Positions 12,401 to 26,056 of a DNA stretch of 64,000 nt are shown here, piece after piece. Position 1 is the first letter of the stretch; each line of letters begins with the position of its first letter. The position numbers and the translations under genes are program-made. The stretch covers positions 1,488,001-1,552,000 of the forward strand of contig CATNNA010000006.1 in NCBI GenBank assembly GCA_950106755.1, in the 5' to 3' direction. The DNA is from Climacium dendroides. Taxonomy: Eukaryota > Streptophyta > Bryopsida > Hypnales > Climaciaceae. The notes under the pieces were generated by a model that was not told the origin of the DNA, ran no database searches, and saw nothing but the letters and a program-made list of their open reading frames with translations.

Positions 12401-14342
12401 ATTCATGGAAAAACATAACTTTAAGACAAACCAGTCTATTGCTTTCCTACAGTGTCTTCTTCATTTGATATGGATTTCAAAACAAATACTCTAGAAATCA
12501 TGCTGTATTTAATAAAACCCAAACCAATAAATTATATCGGTTTGACGTGCAAGCATGTCCAAAAACGTAACACACAAGTTGCAATTGTTCAAAATAATTA
12601 GGATTCATGGAAAAACTTAACTTTAAGACAAACCAGCCTATTGCTTTCCTACACTCTCTTCTTCATTTGAAATGGATTTCAAAACAAATACTCTAAAAAT
12701 CGTCCTGTATTTAATAAAACCCAAACCAATAAATTATATCGGTTTGACGTGCAAGCATGTCCAAAAACGTAACACACAAGTTGCAATTGTTCAAAATAAT
12801 TAGGATTCATGGAAAAACTTAACTTTAAGACAAACCAGCCTATTGCTTTCCTACACTGTCTTCTACATTTGAAATGGATTTCAAAACAAATACTCTAAAA
12901 ATCATGCTGTATTTAATTCAAACCAAACCAATAAATTATATCGGTTTGACGTGCAAGCATGTCCAAAAACGTAACACACAAGTTGCAATTGTTCAAAATA
13001 ATTAGAATTCATGGAAAAACTTAACTTTAAGACAAACCAGCCTATTGCTTTCCTACACTCTCTTCTTCATTTGAAATGGATTTCAAAACAAATACTCTAA
13101 AAATCGTCCTGTATTTAATAAAACCCAAACCAATAAATTATATCGGTTTGACGTGCAAGCATGTCCAAAAACGTAACACACAAGTTGCAATTGTTCAAAA
13201 TAATTAGGATTCATGGAAAAACTTAACTTTAAGACAAACCAGCCTATTGCTTTCCTACACTGTCTTCTTCATTTGATATGGATTTCAAAACAAATATTCT
13301 AGAAATCATGCTGTATTTAATAAAACCCAAACCAATAAATTATATCGGTTTGACGTGCAAGCATGTCCAAAAACGTAACACACAAGTTGCAATTGTTCAA
13401 AATAATTAGAATTCATGGAAAAACTTAACTTTAAGACAAACCAGCCTATTGCTTTCCTACACTGTCTTCTTCATTTGATATGGATTTCAAAACAAATAGT
13501 CTAGAAATCATGCTGTATTTAATAAAACCCAAACCAATAAATTATATCGGTTTGACGTGCAAGCATGTCCAAAAACGTAACACACAAGTTGCAATTGTTC
13601 AAAATAATTAGAATTCATGGAAAAACTTAACTTTAAGACAAACCAGTCTATTGCTTTCTTACAGTGTCTTCTTCATTTGATATGGATTTCAAAACAAATA
13701 TTCTAGAAATCATGCTGTATTTAATTCAAACCAAACCAATAAATTATATCGGTTTGACGTGCAAGCATGTCCAAAAACGTAAGACACAAGTTGCAATTGT
13801 TCAAAATAATTAGGATTCATGGAAAAACTTAACTTGAGGACAAACCAGTCTATTGCTTTCCTACAGTGTCTTCTTCATTTGATATGGATTTCAAAACAAA
13901 TACTCTAGAAATCGTGCTGTATTTAATACAAACCAAACCAATAAATTATATCGGTTTGACGTGCAAGCATGTCCAAAAACGTAACACACAAGTTGCAATT
14001 GTTCAAAATCATTAGAATTCATGGAAAAACATAATTTTAAGACAAACCAGCCTATTGCTTTCCTACACTGTCTTCTTCATTTGATATGGATTTCAAAACA
14101 AATACTCTAGAAATCATGCTATATTTAATAATACCCAAACCAATAAATTATATCGGTTTGACGTGCAAGCATGTCCAAAAACGTAACACACAAGTTGCAA
14201 TTGTTCAAAATAATTAGGATTCATGGAAAAACTTAACTTTAAGACAAACCAGTCTATTGCTTTCCTACACTGTCTTCTTCATTTGATATGGATTTCAAAA
14301 CAAATAGTCTAGAAATCATGCTGTATTTAATAAAACCCAAAC
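9495..14342 (+). repeat. Family A mosaic with partial 15- and 16-monomer duplications
   Basis: Units at 9495-10100 match 12525-13130 in order (CACTCTCTTC / CGTCCTG, then CTTCTACATTT, then GAATTC / CGTCCTG), an offset of 15 units. Units at 10505-11110 match 13737-14342 (GTAAGACACAAG with CTTGAGGAC, then AATCATTAG with ACATAATTTTAAG), an offset of 16 units. The one-unit difference means a monomer was gained or lost between the two matches. The stretch 11111-12524 contains borrowed units from the 11-mer region plus GTGGAAGC units. One unit (11919-12120) reads AATAAAATATATCGG, with a substitution in the normally fixed start. Confidence 0.75.
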
Positions 14343-16362
14343 CAATAAATTATATCGGTTTGACGTGCAAGCATGTCCAAAAACGTAACACACAAGTTGC
14401 AATTGTTCAAAATAATTAGAATTCATGGAAAAACTTAACTTTAAGACAAACCAGTCTATTGCTTTCCTACAGTGTCTTCTTCATTTGATATGGATTTCAA
14501 AACAAATACTCTAGAAATCATGCTGTATTTAATTCAAACCAAACCAATAAATTATATCGGTTTGACGTGCAAGCATGTCCAAAAACGTAAGACACAAGTT
14601 GCAATTGTTCAAAATAATTAGGATTCATGGAAAAACTTAACTTGAGGACAAACCAGTCTATTGCTTTCCTACAGTGTCTTCTTCATTTGATATGGATTTC
14701 AAAACAAATACTCTAGAAATCGTGCTGTATTTAATACAAACCAAACCAATAAATTATATCGGTTTGACGTGCAAGCATGTCCAAAAACGTAACACACAAG
14801 TTGCAATTGTTCAAAATCATTAGAATTCATGGAAAAACATAATTTTAAGACAAACCAGCCTATTGCTTTCCTACACTGTCTTCTTCATTTGATATGGATT
14901 TCAAAACAAATACTCTAGAAATCATGCTATATTTAATAATACCCAAACCAATAAATTATATCGGTTTGACGTGCAAGCATGTCCAAAAACGTAACACACA
15001 AGTTGCAATTGTTCAAAATCATTAGAATTCATGGAAAAACATAATTTTAAGACAAACCAGCCTATTGCTTTCATACATTGTCTTTGACATTTGAAATGGA
15101 TTTCAAAACAAATACTCTAGAGATCATGCTGTATTTAATAAAACCCAAACCAATAAATTATATCGATTTGACGTGCAAGCATGTCCAAAAACGTAACACA
15201 CAAGTTGCAATTGTTCAAAATCATTAGAATTCATGGAAAAACTTAACTTTAAGACAAACCAGTCTATTGCTTTCCTACACTGTCTTCTTCATTTGATATG
15301 GATTTAAAAACAAATAGTCTAGAAATCATGCTGTATTTAATAAAACCTAAACCAATAAATTATATCGGTTTGACGTGCAAGCATGTCCAAAAACGTAACA
15401 CACAAGTTGCAATTGTTCAAAATAATTAGAATTCATGGAAAAACATAACTTGAGGACAAACCAGTCTATTGCTTTCCTACAGTGTCTTCTTCATTTGATA
15501 TGGATTTCAAAACAAATACTCTAGAAATCGTGCTGTATTTAATACAAACCAAACCAATAAATTATATCGGTTTGACGTGCAAGCATGTCCAAAAACGTAA
15601 CACATAAGTTGCAATTGTTCAAAATCATTAGAATTCATGGAAAAACATAATTTTAAGACAAACCAGCCTATTGCTTTCCTACACTGTCTTCTTCATTTGA
15701 TATGGATTTCAAAACAAATACTCTAGAAATCATGCTATATTTAATAATACCCAAACCAATAAATTATATCGGTTTGACGTGCAAGCATGTCCAAAAACGT
15801 AACACACAAGTTGCAATTGTTCAAAATCATTAGAATTCATGGAAAAACATAATTTTAAGACAAACCAGCCTATTCCTTTCATACATTGTCTTTGACATTT
15901 GAAATGGATTTCAAAACAAATACTCTAGAGATCATGCTGTATTTAATAAAACCCAAACCAATAAATTATATCGATTTGACGTGCAAGCATGTCCAAAAAC
16001 GTAACACACAAGTTGCAATTGTTCAAAATCATTAGAATTCATGGAAAAACTTAACTTTAAGACAAACCAGTCTATTGCTTTCCTACACTGTCTTCTTCAT
16101 TTGATATGGATTTAAAAACAAATAGTCTAGAAATCATGCTGTATTTAATAAAACCTAAACCAATAAATTATATCGGTTTGACGTGCAAGCATGTCCAAAA
16201 ACGTAACACACAAGTTGCAATTGTTCAAAATAATTAGAATTCATGGAAAAACTTAACTTTAAGACAAACCAGCCTATTGCTTTCCTACACTGTCTTCTTC
16301 ATTTGAAATGGATTTCAAAACAAATACTCTAGAAATCATGCTGTATTTAATAAAACCCAAAC
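14343..16362 (+). repeat. Tandem four-monomer duplications (808 bp steps)
   Basis: Units at 14343-14948 repeat those at 13535-14140, four units earlier. Units at 14747-15352 (AATCATTAG, then CATACATTG with AGAGATCATG, then ATCGATTTGAC) recur at 15555-16160. ATCGATTTGAC, a G-to-A change at unit position 16, appears only in these two copies (15163 and 15971 regions) and creates a ClaI site. AATCATTAG replaces AATAATTAG in this zone and around 10.77 kb only. Confidence 0.78.
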
Positions 16363-19300
16363 CAATAAATTATATCGGTTTGACGTGCAAGCATGTCCAA
16401 AAACGTAACACACAAGTTGCAATTGTTCAAAATAATTAGCATTCATGGAAAAACTTAACTGTAAGACAAACCAGCCTATTGCTTTCCTACACTGTCTTCT
16501 TCATTTGATATGGATTTCAAAACAAATAGTCTAGGAATCATGCTGTATTTAATAAAACCCAAACGAATAAATTATATCGGTTTGACGTGCAAGCATGTCC
16601 AAAAACGTAACACACAAGTTGCAATTGTTCAAAATAATTAGTATTCATGGAAAAACTTAACTTGAAGACAAACCAGCCTATTGCTTTCCTACACTGTCTT
16701 CTTCATTTGAAATGGATTTCAAAACAAATACTCTAGAAATCGTGCTGTATTTAATACAAACCAAACCAATAAATTATATCGGTTTGACGTGCAAGCATGT
16801 CCAAAAACGTAACACACAAGTTGCAATTGTTCAAAATAATTAGGATTCATGGAAAAACTTAACTTTAAGACAAACCAGCCTATTGCTTTCCTACACTGTC
16901 TTCTACATTTGAAATGGATTTCAAAACAAATATTCTAAAAATCATGCTGTATTTAATAAAACCCAAACCAATAAATTATATCGGTTTGACATGCAAGCAT
17001 GTCCAAAAACGTAACACACAAGTTGCAATTGTTCAAAATAATTAGAATTCATGGAAAAATTTAACTTTAAGATAAACCAGTCTATTGCTTTCCTACAGTG
17101 TCTTCTTGATTTGATATGGATTTCGAAACAAATACTCTAGAAATCGTGCTGTATTTAATACAAACCAAACCAATAAATTATATCGGTTTGACGTGCAAGC
17201 ATGTCCAAAATCGTAACACACAAGTTGCAATTGTTCAAAATAATTAGGATTGATGGAAATACGTAATTTTAAGACAACCCAGCCTATTGCTTTCATACAT
17301 TGTCTTTGACATTTGAAATGGATTTCAAAACAAATACTCTAGAAATCATGCTGTATTTAATAAAACCCAAACCAATAAATTATATCGGTTTGACGTGCAA
17401 GCATGTCCAAAAACGTAACACACAAGTTGCAATTGTTCAAAATAATTAGGATTCATGGAAAAACTTAACTTTAAGACAAACCAGCCTATTGCTTTCCTAC
17501 ACTGTCTTCTTCATTTGAAATGGATTTCAAAACAAATACTCTAAAAATCATGCTGTATTTAATAGAATCCAAGCCAATAAATTATATCGGTTTGACGTGC
17601 AAGCATGTCCAAAAACGTAACACACAAGTTGCAATTGTTCAAAATAATTAGGATTCATGGAAAAACTTAATTTTAAAACAACCCGGCCTATTGCTTTCCT
17701 ACACTGTCTTCTTCATTTGAAATGGATTTCAAAACAAATACTCTTGAAATCATGCTGTATTTATTAGAATCCAAACCAATAAATTATATCGGTTTCACGT
17801 GCAAGCATGCCCAAAAACGTAACACACAAGTTGCAATTGTTCAAAATAATTAGGATTCCTGGAAAAACTTATCGTTAAGACAAACCAGTCTATTGCTTTC
17901 CTATAGTGTCTTCTTCATTTGATATGGATTTCAAAACAAATACTCTAGAAATCGTGCTGTATTTAATACAAACCAAACCAATAAATTATATCGGTTTGAC
18001 GTGCAAGCATGTCCAAAAACGTAACACACAAGTTGCAATTGTTCAAAATAATTAGGATTCATGGAAAAACTTAACTTTAAGACAAACCAGCCTATTGCTT
18101 TCCTACACTGTCTTCTTCATTTGAAATGGATTTCAAAACAAATACTCTAAAAATCATGCTGTATTTAATAGAATCCAAACCAATAAATTATATCGGTTTG
18201 ACGTGCAAGCATGTCCAAAAACGTAACACACAAGTTGCAATTGTTCAAAATAATTAGAATTCATGGAAAAACTTAACTTTAAGACAAACCAGCCTATTGC
18301 TTTCCTACACTGTCTTCTTCATTTGAAATGGATTTCAAAACAAATACTCTAGAAATCATGCTGTATTTAATAACACCCAAACCAATAAATTATATCGGTT
18401 TGACGTGCAAGCATGTCCAAAAACGTAACACACAAGTTGCAATTGTTCAAAATAATTAGAATTCATGGAAAAATTTAACTTTAAGATAAACCAGTCTATT
18501 GCTTTCCTACAGTGTCTTCTTCATTTGATATGGATTTCGAAACAAATACTCTAGAAATCGTGCTGTATTTAATACAAACCAAACCAATAAATTATATCGG
18601 TTTGACGTGCAAGCATGTCCAAAAACGTAACACACAAGTTGCAATTGTTCAAAATAATTAGGATTCATGGAAAAACTTAACTTTAAGACAAACCAGCCTA
18701 TTGCTTTCCTACACTGTCTTCTACATTTGAAATGGATTTCAAAACAAATATTCTAAAAATCATGCTGTATTTAATAAAACCCAAACCAATAAATTATATC
18801 GGTTTGACATGCAAGCATGTCCAAAAACGTAACACACAAGTTGCAATTGTTCAAAATAATTAGGATTCATGGAAAAATTTAACTTTAAGATAAACCAGTC
18901 TATTGCTTTCCTACAGTGTCTTCTTGATTTGATATGGATTTCGAAACAAATACTCTACAAATCGTGCTGTATTTAATACAAACCAAACCAATAAATTATA
19001 TCGGTTTGACGTGCAAGCATGTCCAAAATCGTAACACACAAGTTGCAATTGTTCAAAATAATTAGGATTGATGGAAATACTTAATTTTAAGACAACCCAG
19101 CCTATTGCTTTCATACATTGTCTTTGACATTTGAAATGGATTTCAAAACAAATACTCTAGAAATCATGCTGTATTTAATAGAAACCAAACCAATAAATTA
19201 TATCGGTTTGACGTGCAAGCATGTCCAAAAACGTAACACACAAGTTGCAATTGTTCAAAATAATTAGGATTCATGGAAAAACTTAACTTTAAGACAAACC

Positions 19301-19795
19301 AGCCTATTGCTTTCCTACACTGTCTTCTTCATTTGAAATGGATTTCAAAACAAATACTCTAAAAATCGTCCTGTATTTAATAAAACCCAAACCAATAAAC
19401 TATATCGGTTTGACGTGCAAGCATGTCCAAAAACGTAACACACAAGTTGCAATTGTTCAAAATAATTAGGATTCATGGAAAAACTTAATTTTAAAACAAC
19501 CCGGCCTATTGCTTTCCTACACTGTCTTCTTCATTTGAAATGGATTTCAAAACAAATACTCTTGAAATCATGCTGTATTTATTAGAATCCAAACCAATAA
19601 ATTATATCGGTTTCACGTGCAAGCATGTCCAAAATCGTAACACACAAGTTGCAATTGTTCAAAATAATTAGGATTGATGGAAATACTTAATTTTAAGACA
19701 ACCCAGCCTATTGCTTTTATACATTGTCTTTGACATTTGAAATGGATTTCAAAACAAATACTCTAGAAATCATGCTGTATTTAATAAAACCAAAC
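16363..19795 (+). repeat. Late family A region with a 1818-bp offset duplication
   Basis: Units from 16767 to about 17800 match 18585 to about 19620, nine units later. Shared rare markers are CTTCTACATTT with ATATTCTAAAAATC, GACATGCAAGCATGTC, CTTCTTGATTT with ATTTCGAAAC, AAAATCGTAAC with AGGATTGATGG, and TATTTATTAGAATCC. Small differences separate the copies, for example CTCTAGAAATC against CTCTACAAATC and AAATACGTAA against AAATACTTAA. The first family B traits (AAACAACCCGGCC, CTCTTGAAATC, TAGAATCC) appear here from about 17.56 kb. The last full unit lacks one C in its CCC, the first deletion in the window, so the next unit starts at 19796. Confidence 0.8.
16988..17003. other. Perfect version of the dyad, GACATGC-AA-GCATGTC
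   Basis: A G-to-A change at unit position 23 turns the mismatched arm into an exact reverse complement. The same change is found 1818 bp downstream at 18806-18821, as part of the nine-unit duplication, so it counts as one event rather than two. The change also removes a CpG. Confidence 0.8.
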
Positions 19796-21566
19796 CAATA
19801 AATTATATCGGTTTGACGTGCAAGCATGTCCAAAAACGTAACACACAAGTTGCAATTGTTCAAAATAATTAGGATTCATGGAAAAACTTAACTTTAAGAC
19901 AAACCAGCCTATTGCTTTCCTACACTGTCTTCTTCATTTGAAATGGATTTCAAAACAAATACTCTAAAAATTGTCCTGTATTTAATAAAACCCAAACCAA
20001 TAAATTATATCGGTTTGACGTGCAAGCATGTCCAAAAACGTAAGACACAAGTTGCAATTGTTCAAAATAATTAGGATTCATGGAAAAACTTAACTTTAAG
20101 ACAAACCAGCCTATTGCTTTCCTACACTGTTTTCTTCATTTGAAATGGATTTCAAAACAAATACTCTAAAAATCATGCTGTATTAAATAGAAACCAAACC
20201 AATAAATTATATCGGTTTGACGTGCAAGCATGTCCAAAAACGTAACACACAAGTTGCAATTGTTCAAAATAATTAGGATTCATGGAAAAACTTAATTATA
20301 AAACAATCCAGCCTATTGCTTTCCTACACTGTCTTCTTCATTTGAAATGGATTTCAAAACAAATACTCTTGAAATCATGCTGTATTTAATAGAAACCAAA
20401 CCAATAAATTATATCGGTTTGACGTGCAAGCATGTCCAAAAACATAAGACACAAGTTGCAATTGTTCAAAATAATTAGGATTCATGGAAAAACTTAATTA
20501 TCAAACAACCCGGCCTATCGCTTTCCTACACTGTCTTCTTCATTTGAAATGGATTTCAAAACAAATACTCTTGAACTCATGCTGTATTTAATAGAAACCA
20601 AACCAATAAATTATATCGGTTTGACGTGCAAGCATGTCCAAAAACGTAAGACACAAGTTGCAATTGTTCAAAATAATTAGGATTCATGGAAAAACTTAAT
20701 TATCAATCAACCCGGCCTATTGCTTTCCTACACTGTCTTCTTCATTTGAAATGGATTTCAAAACAAATACTCTTGAAATCATGCTGTATTTAATAGAAAC
20801 CAAACCAATAAATTATATCGGTTTGACGTGCAAGCATGTCCAAAAACGTAACAGACAAGTTGCTATTGTTCAAAATAATTAGGATTCATGGAAAAACTTA
20901 ATTATAAAACAACCCAGCTTATTGCTTTCCTACACTGTCTTCTTCATTTGAAATGGATTACAAAACAAATACTCTAGAAATCATGCTGTATTAAATAGAA
21001 ACCAAACCAATAAATTATATCGGTTTGACGTGCAAGCATGTCCAAAAACGTAACACACAAGTTGCTATTGTTCAAAATAATTAGGATTCATGGAAAAACT
21101 TAATTATAAAACAACCCAGCTTATTGCTTTCATACACTGTCTTCTTCATTTGAAATGGATTACAAAACAAATACTCTAGAAATCATGCTGTATTAAATAG
21201 AAACCAAACCAATAAATTATATCGGTTTGACGTGCAAGCATGTTCAAAAACATAAGACACAAGTTGCAATTGTTCAAAATAATTAGGATTCATGGAAAAA
21301 CTTAATTATCAAACAACCCGGCCTATCGCTTTCCTACACTGTCTTCTTCATTTGAAATGGATTTCAAAACAAATACTCTTGAAATCATGCTGTATTTAAT
21401 AGAAACCAAACCAATAAATTATATCGGTTTGACGTGCAAGCATGTCCAAAAACGTAACACACAAGTTGCAATTGTTCAAAATAATTAGGATTCATGGAAA
21501 AACTCAATTATAAAACAATCCAGCCTATTGCCTTCATACACTGTCTTCTTCATTTGAAATGGATTT

Positions 21567-21569
21567 TTG
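21567..21569. other. CAA-to-TTG block change in the second dyad (first clear copy)
   Basis: GGATTTCAAAACAAAT becomes GGATTTTTGAACAAAT: three adjacent bases CAA are replaced by TTG, their exact reverse complement, with no length change. The variant recurs in many units from here to 63.5 kb, usually together with AATCCAGCC and ATTGCCTTC. A single three-base inversion by template switching at the hairpin would explain it better than three separate substitutions; that is inference. Confidence 0.7.
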
Positions 21570-22642
21570 AACAAATACTCTAGAAATCATGCTGTATTTA
21601 ATAGAAACCAAACCAATAAATTATATCGGTTTGACGTGCAAGCATGTCCAAAAACGTAACACACAAGTTGCTATTGTTCAAAATAATTAGGATTCATGGA
21701 AAAACTTAATTATAAAACAATCCAGCCTATTGCTTTCCTACACTGTCTTCTTCATTTGAAATGGATTACAAAACAAATACTCTAGAAATCATGCTGTATT
21801 TAATAGAAACCAAACCAATAAATTATATCGGTTTGACGTGCAAGCATGTCCAAAAACGTAACACACAAGTTGCAATTGTTCAAAATAATTAGGATTCATG
21901 GAAAAACTTAATTATAAAACAACCCGGCCTATTGCTTTCCTACACTGTCTTCTTCATTTGAAATGGATTTCAAAACAAATACTCTTGAAATCATGCTGTA
22001 TTTAATAGAAACCAAACCAATAAATTATATCGGTTTGACGTGCAAGCATGTCCAAAAACGTAACAGACAAGTTGCAATTGTTCAAAAGAATTAGGATTCA
22101 TGGAAAAACTTAATTATCAAACAACCCGGCCTATCGCTTTCCTACACTGTCTTCTTCATTTGAAATGGATTTCAAAACAAATACTCTTGAAATCATGCTG
22201 TATTTAATAGAAACCAAACCAATAAATTATATCGGTTTGACGTGCAAGCATGTCCAAAAACGTAACACACAAGTTGCAATTGTTCAAAATAATTAGGATT
22301 CATGGAAAAACTTAATTATCAAACAACCCGGCCTATTGCTTTCCTACACTGTCTTCTTCATTTGAAATGGATTTCAAAACAAATACTCTAGAAATCATGC
22401 TGTATTAAATAGAAACCAAACCAATAAATTATATCGGTTTGACGTGCAAGCATGTTCAAAAACGTAAGACACAAGTTGCAATTGTTCAAAATAATTAGGA
22501 TTCATGGAAAAACTTAATTATCAAACAACCCGGCCTATTGCTTTCCTACAGTGTCTTCTTCATTTGAAATGGATTTCAAAACAAATACTCTTGAAATCAT
22601 GCTGTATTAAATAGAAACCAAACCAATAAATTATATCGGTTT

Positions 22643-22658
22643 GACGTGCAAGCACGTC
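22643..22658. other. Perfect version of the dyad by change in the other arm
   Basis: Here the right arm reads GCACGTC, so GACGTGC-AA-GCACGTC is an exact inverted repeat. The change is T to C at unit position 32, opposite the position changed at 16988. It creates a second ACGT. I saw it in only this unit. Confidence 0.8.
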
Positions 22659-25600
22659 CAAAAACGTAACTCACAAGTTGCTATTGTTCAAAATAATTAG
22701 GATTCATGGAAAAACTTAATTATAGAACAACCCAGCTTATTGCTTTCATACACTGTCTTCTTCATTTGAAATGGATTTCAAAACAAATACTCTTGAAATC
22801 ATGCTGTATTAAATAGAAACCAAACCAATAAATTATATCGGTTTGACGTGCAAGCATGTTCAAGAACGTAAGACACAAGTTGCAATTGTTCAAAATAATT
22901 AGGATTCATGGAAAAACTTAATTATCAAACAACCCGGCCTATTGCTTTCCTACAGTGTCTTCTTCATTTGAAATGGATTACAAAACAAATACTCTAGAAA
23001 TCATGCTGTATTTAATAGAAACCAAACCAATAAATTATATCGGTTTGACGTGCAAGCATGTCCAAAAACGTAACAGACAAGTTGCTATTGTTCAAAATAA
23101 TTAGGATTCATGGAAAAACTTAATTATAAAACAACCCAACTTATTGCTTTCATACACTATCTTCTTCATTTGAAATGGATTACAAAACAAATACTCTAGA
23201 AATCATGCTGTATTTAATAGAAACCAAACAAATAAATTATATCGGTTTGACGTGCAGCATGTCCAAAAACGTAACACACAAGTTGCAATTGTTCAAAATA
23301 ATTAGGATTCATGGAAAAACTTAATTATAAAACAACCCGGCCTATTGCTTTCCTACACTGTCTTCTTTATTTGAAATGGATTTGAAAACAAATACTCTTG
23401 AAATCATGCTGTATTTAATAGAAACCAAACCAATAAATTATATCGGTTTGACGTGCAACCATGTCCAAAAACGTAACACACAAGTTGCAATTGTTCAAAA
23501 TAATTAGGATTCATGGAAAAACTTAATTATAAAACAACCCAGCTTATTGGTTTCATACACTGTCTTCTTCATTTGAAATGGATTACAAAACAAATACTCT
23601 TGAAATCATGCTGTATTTAATAGAAACCAAACCAATAAATTATATCGGTTTGACGTGCAAGCATGTCCAAAACCGTAACAGACAAGTTGCTATTGTTCAA
23701 AATAATTAGGATTCATGGTAAAACTTAATTATAAAACAACCCAGCTTATTGCTTTCATACACTGTCTTCTTCATTTGAAATGGATTACAAAACAAATACT
23801 CTAGAAATCATGCTGTATTTAATAGAAACCAAACCAATAAATTATATCGGTTTGACGTGCAACCATGTCCAAAAACGTAACACACAAGTTGCAATCGTTC
23901 AAAATAATTAGGATTCATGGAAAAACTTAATTTTAAAACAACCCGGCCTATTGCTTTCCTACACTGTCTTCTTCATTTGAAATGGATTTGAAAACAAATA
24001 CTCTTGAAATCATGCTGTATTTAATAGAAACCAAACCAATAAATTATATCGGTTTGACGTGCAAGCATGTCCAAAAACGTAACACACAAGTTGCAATTGT
24101 TCAAAATAATTAGGATTCATGGAAAAACTTAATGCTAAAACAATCCAGCCTATTGCCTTCATACACTGTCTTCTTCATTTGAAATGGATTTTTGAACAAA
24201 TACTCTAGAAATCATGCTGTATTTAATAGAAACCAAACCAATAAATTATATCGGTTTGACGTGCAAGCATGTCCAAAAACGTAACACACAAGTTGCAATT
24301 GTTCAAAATAATTAGGATTCATGGATAAACTTAATTATAAAACAATCCAGCCTATTGCTTTCATACACTGTCTTCTTCATTTGAAATGGATTTTTGAACA
24401 AATACTCTAGAAATCATGCTGTATTTAATAGAAACCAAACCAATAAATTATATCGGTTTGACGTGCAAGCATGTCCAAAAACGTAACACACAAGTTGCAA
24501 TTGTTCAAAATAATTAGGATTCATGGAAAAACTTAATTTTAAAACAACCCGCCCTATTGCTTTCCTACACTGTCTTCTTCATTTGAAATGGATTTTTGAA
24601 CAAATACTCTAGAAATCATGCTGTATTTAATAGAAACCAAACCAATAAATTATATCGGTTTGACGTGCAAGCATGTCCAAAAACGTAACACACAAGTTGC
24701 AATTGTTCAAAATAATTAGGATTCATGGAAAAACTTAATTATCAAACAACCCGGCCTATTGCTTTCCTACACTGTCTTCTTCATTTGAAATGGATTTCAA
24801 AACAAATACTCTTGAAATCATGCTGTATTTAATAGAAACCAAACCAATAAATTATATCTGTTTGACGTGCAAGCATGTTCAAGAACGTAAGACACAAGTT
24901 GCAATTGTTCAAAATAATTAGGATTCATGGAAAAACTTAATTATCAAACAACCCGGCCTATTGCTTTCCTACAGTGTCTTCTTCATTTGAAATGGATTTC
25001 AAAACAAATACTCTTGAAATCATGCTGTATTTAATAGAAACCAAACCAATAAATTATATCTGTTTGACGTGCAAGCATGTTCAAGAACGTAAGACACAAG
25101 TTGCAATTGTTCAAAATAATTAGGATTCATGGAAAAACTTAATTATCAAACAACCCGGCCTATTGCTTTCCTACAGTGTCTTCTTCATTTGAAATGGATT
25201 TCAAAACAAATACTCTAGAAATCATGCTGTATTTAATAAAACCCAAACCAATAAATTATATCGGTTTGACGTGCAAGCATGTCCAAAAACGTAACAGACA
25301 AGTTGCTATTGTTCAAAATAATTAGGATTCATGGAAAAACTTAATTATAAAACAACCCAGCTTATTGCTTTCGTACACTGTCTTCTTCATTTGAAATAGA
25401 TTACAAAACAAATACTCTAGAAATCATGCTGTATTTAATAGAAACCAAACCAATAAATTATATCGGTTTGACGTGCAAGCATGTCCAAAAACGTAACACA
25501 CAAGTTGCTATTGTTCAAAATAATTAGGATTCATGGAAAAACTTAATTATGAAACAACCCAACTTATTGCTTTCGTACACTGTCTTCTTCATTTGAAATG

Positions 25601-26056
25601 GATTACAAAACAAATACTCTAGAAATCATGCTGTATTTAATAGAAACCAAACCAATAAATTATATCGGTTTGACGTGCAAGCATGTCCAAAAACGTAACA
25701 CACAAGTTGCTATTGTTCAAAATAATTAGGATTCATGGAAAAACTTAATTATAAAACAACCCAACTTATTGCTTTCATACACTGTATTCTTCATTTGAAA
25801 TGGATTACAAAACAAATACTCTAGAAATCATGCTGTATTTAATAGAAACCAAACCAATAAATTATATCGGTTTCACGTGCAAGCATGTCCAAAAACGTAA
25901 CACACAAGTTGCAATTGTTCAAAATAATTAGGATTCATGGAAAAACTTAATTTTAAAACAACCCGGCCTATTGCTTTCCTACACTGTCTTCTTCATTTGA
26001 AATGGATTTCAAAACAAATACTTTTGAAATCATGCTGTATTTAATAGAAACCAAAC

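Larger units (their letters stand above)
19796..26056 (+). repeat. Family B mosaic, first part
   Basis: After about 20.2 kb almost every unit has TAGAAACC or TAGAATCC in place of TAAAACCC, and AAACAACCC or AAACAATCC in place of AGACAAACC. New markers appear: GCTATTG (A59T) from about 20.87 kb, ACAGACAAG (C49G), ATTAAATAG, GGATTACAAAAC and GGATTTTTGAAC. No regular long period stands out. Short duplications do occur, such as ATCTGTTTGACG with TCAAGAACG in two adjacent units near 24.86 and 25.06 kb. The unit at about 23.2 kb has GTGCAGCATG, a one-base deletion inside the conserved half. Confidence 0.8.

Noticed and set aside
17093..17296. Open frame of 67 codons on the minus strand, with a near twin at 18911-19114
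   Set aside because: Both lie inside satellite units and differ by the 1818 bp duplication. They are about one repeat length (202 = 3 x 67 + 1), arise because local variants remove a stop, and have no start context or known domain. The twin reflects DNA duplication, not protein conservation.
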